A stretch of 7,166 nucleotides of DNA from an uncultured Prevotella sp. (GTDB lineage Bacteria; Bacteroidota; Bacteroidia; Bacteroidales; Bacteroidaceae), in NCBI GenBank assembly GCA_900543155.1, contig UQQN01000114.1:1-7166 (forward strand), read 5' to 3'. The notes under the pieces were generated by a model that ran no database searches, was not told the origin of the DNA, and worked only from the letters and a program-made list of their open reading frames with translations. How positions within the stretch are numbered: position 1 is the stretch's first letter; each line of letters opens with the position of its first letter. Made by a program: the position numbers and the translations under genes. Of this stretch, positions 5,220 through 7,166 are shown one piece after another.

Positions 5220-6911
5220 ATGAGTTTTTCTTCCTTTGCGCCGCGCTTGGTTAGCGAACTGCGGCATTACAACAAAGAAAAGTTGGCTGCCGACTTAATG
5301 GCGGGCTTAATTGTGGGCATTGTAGCCCTTCCGTTGGCAATTGCGTTTGGTATTGCCTCAGGTGTATCTCCCTCACAGGGTATTCTTACAGCCATTATTG
5401 GTGGTTTCATTGTTTCGGCATTAGGTGGTAGCCGTGTGCAGATTGGTGGACCGACAGGTGCCTTTATCGTGATTATTTACGGCATTGTGTCGAACCCTAA
5501 TTTAGGGCTCCCTGGCTTGATGCTTGCTACGATGTTGGCAGGTGCGTTTTTAATTTTGTTAGGTGTATGCCGACTCGGAACCATCATCAAGTTCATTCCT
5601 TATCCCATTGTCGTAGGTTTTACCAGTGGTATCGCTGTGACCATCTTCACCACACAGATTAAGGACCTCTTTGGTTTGCAAACAGAAAAGTTGCCTGGTG
5701 ACTTCCTTTCAAAGTGGTGCATTTATTTCCAACATTTCGACACGCTTGATTGGGTAACCACAGCCGTCGGTATTTTGAGCATCGTAATTATTGCACTGAC
5801 TCCGAAGGTTTCTAAAAAGATTCCTGGTTCGCTTGTAGCTATTATTCTTATGACGGTGGGTGTATATTTCCTTAATGCCCACACCAATTTCCACGTAACT
5901 ACGATTGGCGACCAATTTGGTGAAATCAAAGCCTCTATACCTTCGCTCCAAGTGCCCAATTTAAGTTGGGAAAACGTGAAAGGTCTTTTCCCCACAGCCA
6001 TGGTTATTGCTGTGTTGGGTGCCATCGAATCGTTGCTATCAGCTACTGTGGCTGATGGTGTATGTGGCGACCATCACAATTCAAACCAAGAGTTGATAGG
6101 TCAGGGTGTTGCCAACATCTGTACCCCTCTTTTTGGTGGTATTCCTTGTACAGGTGCGATTGCACGTACCATGACCAATATTAACAATGGTGGTCGTACG
6201 CCCGTAGCAGGTATTGTACATGCCATTGTGTTGCTCGTCATCTTCTTGGTGCTCATGCCTTTGGCTGCTTACATCCCCATGTCTTGTTTGGCTGGTGTAT
6301 TGGTTATTGTGTCATACAACATGAGCGGTTGGCGCACATTTATGCAGTTGATGAAGAATCCTAAGAGCGACGTCATCGTGTTGCTCATTACCTTCTTCCT
6401 CACTGTGGTATTCGACCTCACCATAGCCATTGAGGTTGGTTTGCTCATTGCCTGCTTGCTCTTTATGAAGCGTATGGCAGAGTCAACTCAAATCAAGGTG
6501 ATTGCCGATGAAATTGACCCGAACGATGAAACCGATGCAGAGGTTCACGAGGAACACCTTATTATTCCGAAGGGGGTTGAGGTGTACGAAATCAATGGTC
6601 CTTATTTCTTTGGCATTGCCAATAAGTTCGAGGAATTGATGGCTGCAATGGAGAATCATCCTAAGGTACGTGTCATTCGTATGCGTCGTGTACCATTCAT
6701 TGATTCTACGGGTATTCACAACTTGCAGAATCTTTGTGAAATGAGTCATCGTGAGGGCACACACATTGTGCTTTCGGGTGTAACGCCGAATGTGTATAGT
6801 GTACTCGAACATAATGGTTTCTGCAAGCTCCTTGGCAAAGACCACATTTGTCCTAACATCAACGTAGCACTCGATCGTGCAGCCGCTATTGTAAAGCGTC
6901 CTATTGCTTGA
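5220..6911 (+). CDS. SulP-family anion/dicarboxylate transporter with STAS domain (DauA-like)
   Basis: An inner-membrane SulP (SLC26-type) transporter, complete at 563 aa and of normal bacterial length. The membrane part covers about residues 22-415, with many hydrophobic segments (e.g. 26-49, 55-70, 98-118, 182-194, 203-219, 333-350, 384-413). Conserved features are the QIGGPTGAF motif (74-82) and GAIESLLSATVADG (267-280) with acidic E270. NQELIGQGVANI and the following GGIPCTGAIAR closely resemble E. coli DauA (YchM), as I recall that sequence. A charged linker (about 420-450) leads to a STAS domain (about 452-560) with the signature IDSTGIHNL (494-502). Family members carry sulfate, bicarbonate, chloride or C4-dicarboxylates; the substrate cannot be fixed from sequence alone, so I give no symbol. 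ATG 5220 is the only sensible start, just before SFSSFAPRLVSELRHY, a typical cytosolic N-terminus. It is followed by a strong terminator, so probably monocistronic. Confidence 0.93.
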   Translation: MSFSSFAPRLVSELRHYNKEKLAADLMAGLIVGIVALPLAIAFGIASGVSPSQGILTAIIGGFIVSALGGSRVQIGGPTGAFIVIIYGIVSNPNLGLPGLMLATMLAGAFLILLGVCRLGTIIKFIPYPIVVGFTSGIAVTIFTTQIKDLFGLQTEKLPGDFLSKWCIYFQHFDTLDWVTTAVGILSIVIIALTPKVSKKIPGSLVAIILMTVGVYFLNAHTNFHVTTIGDQFGEIKASIPSLQVPNLSWENVKGLFPTAMVIAVLGAIESLLSATVADGVCGDHHNSNQELIGQGVANICTPLFGGIPCTGAIARTMTNINNGGRTPVAGIVHAIVLLVIFLVLMPLAAYIPMSCLAGVLVIVSYNMSGWRTFMQLMKNPKSDVIVLLITFFLTVVFDLTIAIEVGLLIACLLFMKRMAESTQIKVIADEIDPNDETDAEVHEEHLIIPKGVEVYEINGPYFFGIANKFEELMAAMENHPKVRVIRMRRVPFIDSTGIHNLQNLCEMSHREGTHIVLSGVTPNVYSVLEHNGFCKLLGKDHICPNINVALDRAAAIVKRPIA

Positions 6912-6936
6912 AATAGCAAGCACATTCGTAAATAAC

Positions 6937-6976
6937 AAAAAAACTTCGTTAGTAACTGCGCTAACGAAGTTTTTTT
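6937..6976. terminator. Strong bidirectional intrinsic terminator after the SulP gene
   Basis: A perfect 16-bp stem, AAAAAAACTTCGTTAG (6937-6952) with CTAACGAAGTTTTTTT (6961-6976), encloses the 8-nt loop TAACTGCG, with seven T on the right and seven A on the left. It lies 26 bp after the transporter stop codon. The A/T flanks let it work in both directions, so it would also block transcripts coming leftward from the repeats beyond. Confidence 0.92.
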
Positions 6977-6996
6977 TGTGAGGTATAACCCCTATT

Positions 6997-7086
6997 ATGG
7001 GTGACCCGTTTGGTAGGGTGTTCAAAATCCAAGATTTTTTTCTGCACGATTTTATCGGGTTTATTGTCGGTAAGTGGCATGTTATT
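6997..7086 (+). repeat. Dispersed intergenic repeat, short-form copy F3
   Basis: The unit starts ATGGGTGACCCGTTTGGTAG, continues GGTGTTCAAAATCC and TTTTTCTGCACGATTTT, and ends with GTCGGTAAGTGGCATG before the next boundary 90 bp later. It is the closest match to copy F2 near the left end, including the tail. It has the same orientation as F1 and F2 and starts 20 bp after the terminator stem. Confidence 0.8.
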
Positions 7087-7166
7087 ATGGGTTACCCCGT
7101 TAGGGTAGGGCGTTCAAAATCTATAATATTTTTCCGCACGGTTTTGAGGGTGTTTTGATATTGTAA
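7087..7166 (+). repeat. Dispersed intergenic repeat, copy F4, cut by the window edge
   Basis: ATGGGTTACCCCGTTAGGGT, then GCGTTCAAAATC and TTTTTCCGCACGGTTTTGA. The last bases, TTGATATTGTAA, resemble the TTGATATCGTAAATAG of the long-form copies rather than the short-form tail. It may therefore be a 136-bp type unit continuing beyond the window. Confidence 0.75.

Noticed and set aside
6483..7025. 180-aa minus-strand reading frame
   Set aside because: It is antisense to the STAS-encoding end of the transporter gene, crosses the strong terminator and starts inside repeat F3; the protein resembles nothing I recognise.

Overview
The window looks like chromosomal DNA from a member of the Bacteroidales, most likely Prevotellaceae-like. 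Three things point there: promoters with the Bacteroidetes -7 box TAnnTTTG, start codons with no Shine-Dalgarno sequence, and a large secreted glycosidase ending in the 'IYDLQGRR ... PGLYIINGQKVLVK' type of C-terminal tail common in that group. The genus is an inference.

Layout. Positions 1-449 are AT-rich and hold no gene I can support, but contain small hairpins and a striking dyad built from AATGAC/GTCATT motifs (296-363). Positions 450-1060 hold a cluster of a dispersed intergenic repeat: one degenerate partial and two complete copies on the plus strand, then two longer (136 bp) copies on the minus strand, meeting tail-to-tail at a 30-bp near-palindrome, plus a terminal fragment. A long hairpin (981-1021) and a compound dyad (1065-1107) lie just downstream of the first gene. 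Positions 1127-4969 (minus) encode a 1280-residue secreted family GH20 beta-N-acetylhexosaminidase with a very long modular C-terminal half. A divergent intergenic region (4970-5219) carries a convincing Bacteroidetes promoter for the hexosaminidase, a partial one for the other gene, and a 9-bp inverted repeat between them. Positions 5220-6911 (plus) encode a complete SulP-family anion/dicarboxylate transporter with a C-terminal STAS domain. It is closed by a strong terminator (6937-6976). Two more copies of the repeat follow (6997 to the end), the last cut by the window.

The two genes are divergently transcribed. There is no clear pathway link: the first would release N-acetylhexosamines from host or dietary glycans outside the cytoplasm, and the second is an inner-membrane transporter of uncertain substrate. 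The most unusual content is the repeat family. It has an ~55-bp conserved core, two unit lengths (86-90 and 136 bp), palindromic boundaries and copies on both sides of the two-gene block. No transposase, integrase, CRISPR-associated gene, tRNA or rRNA was seen.
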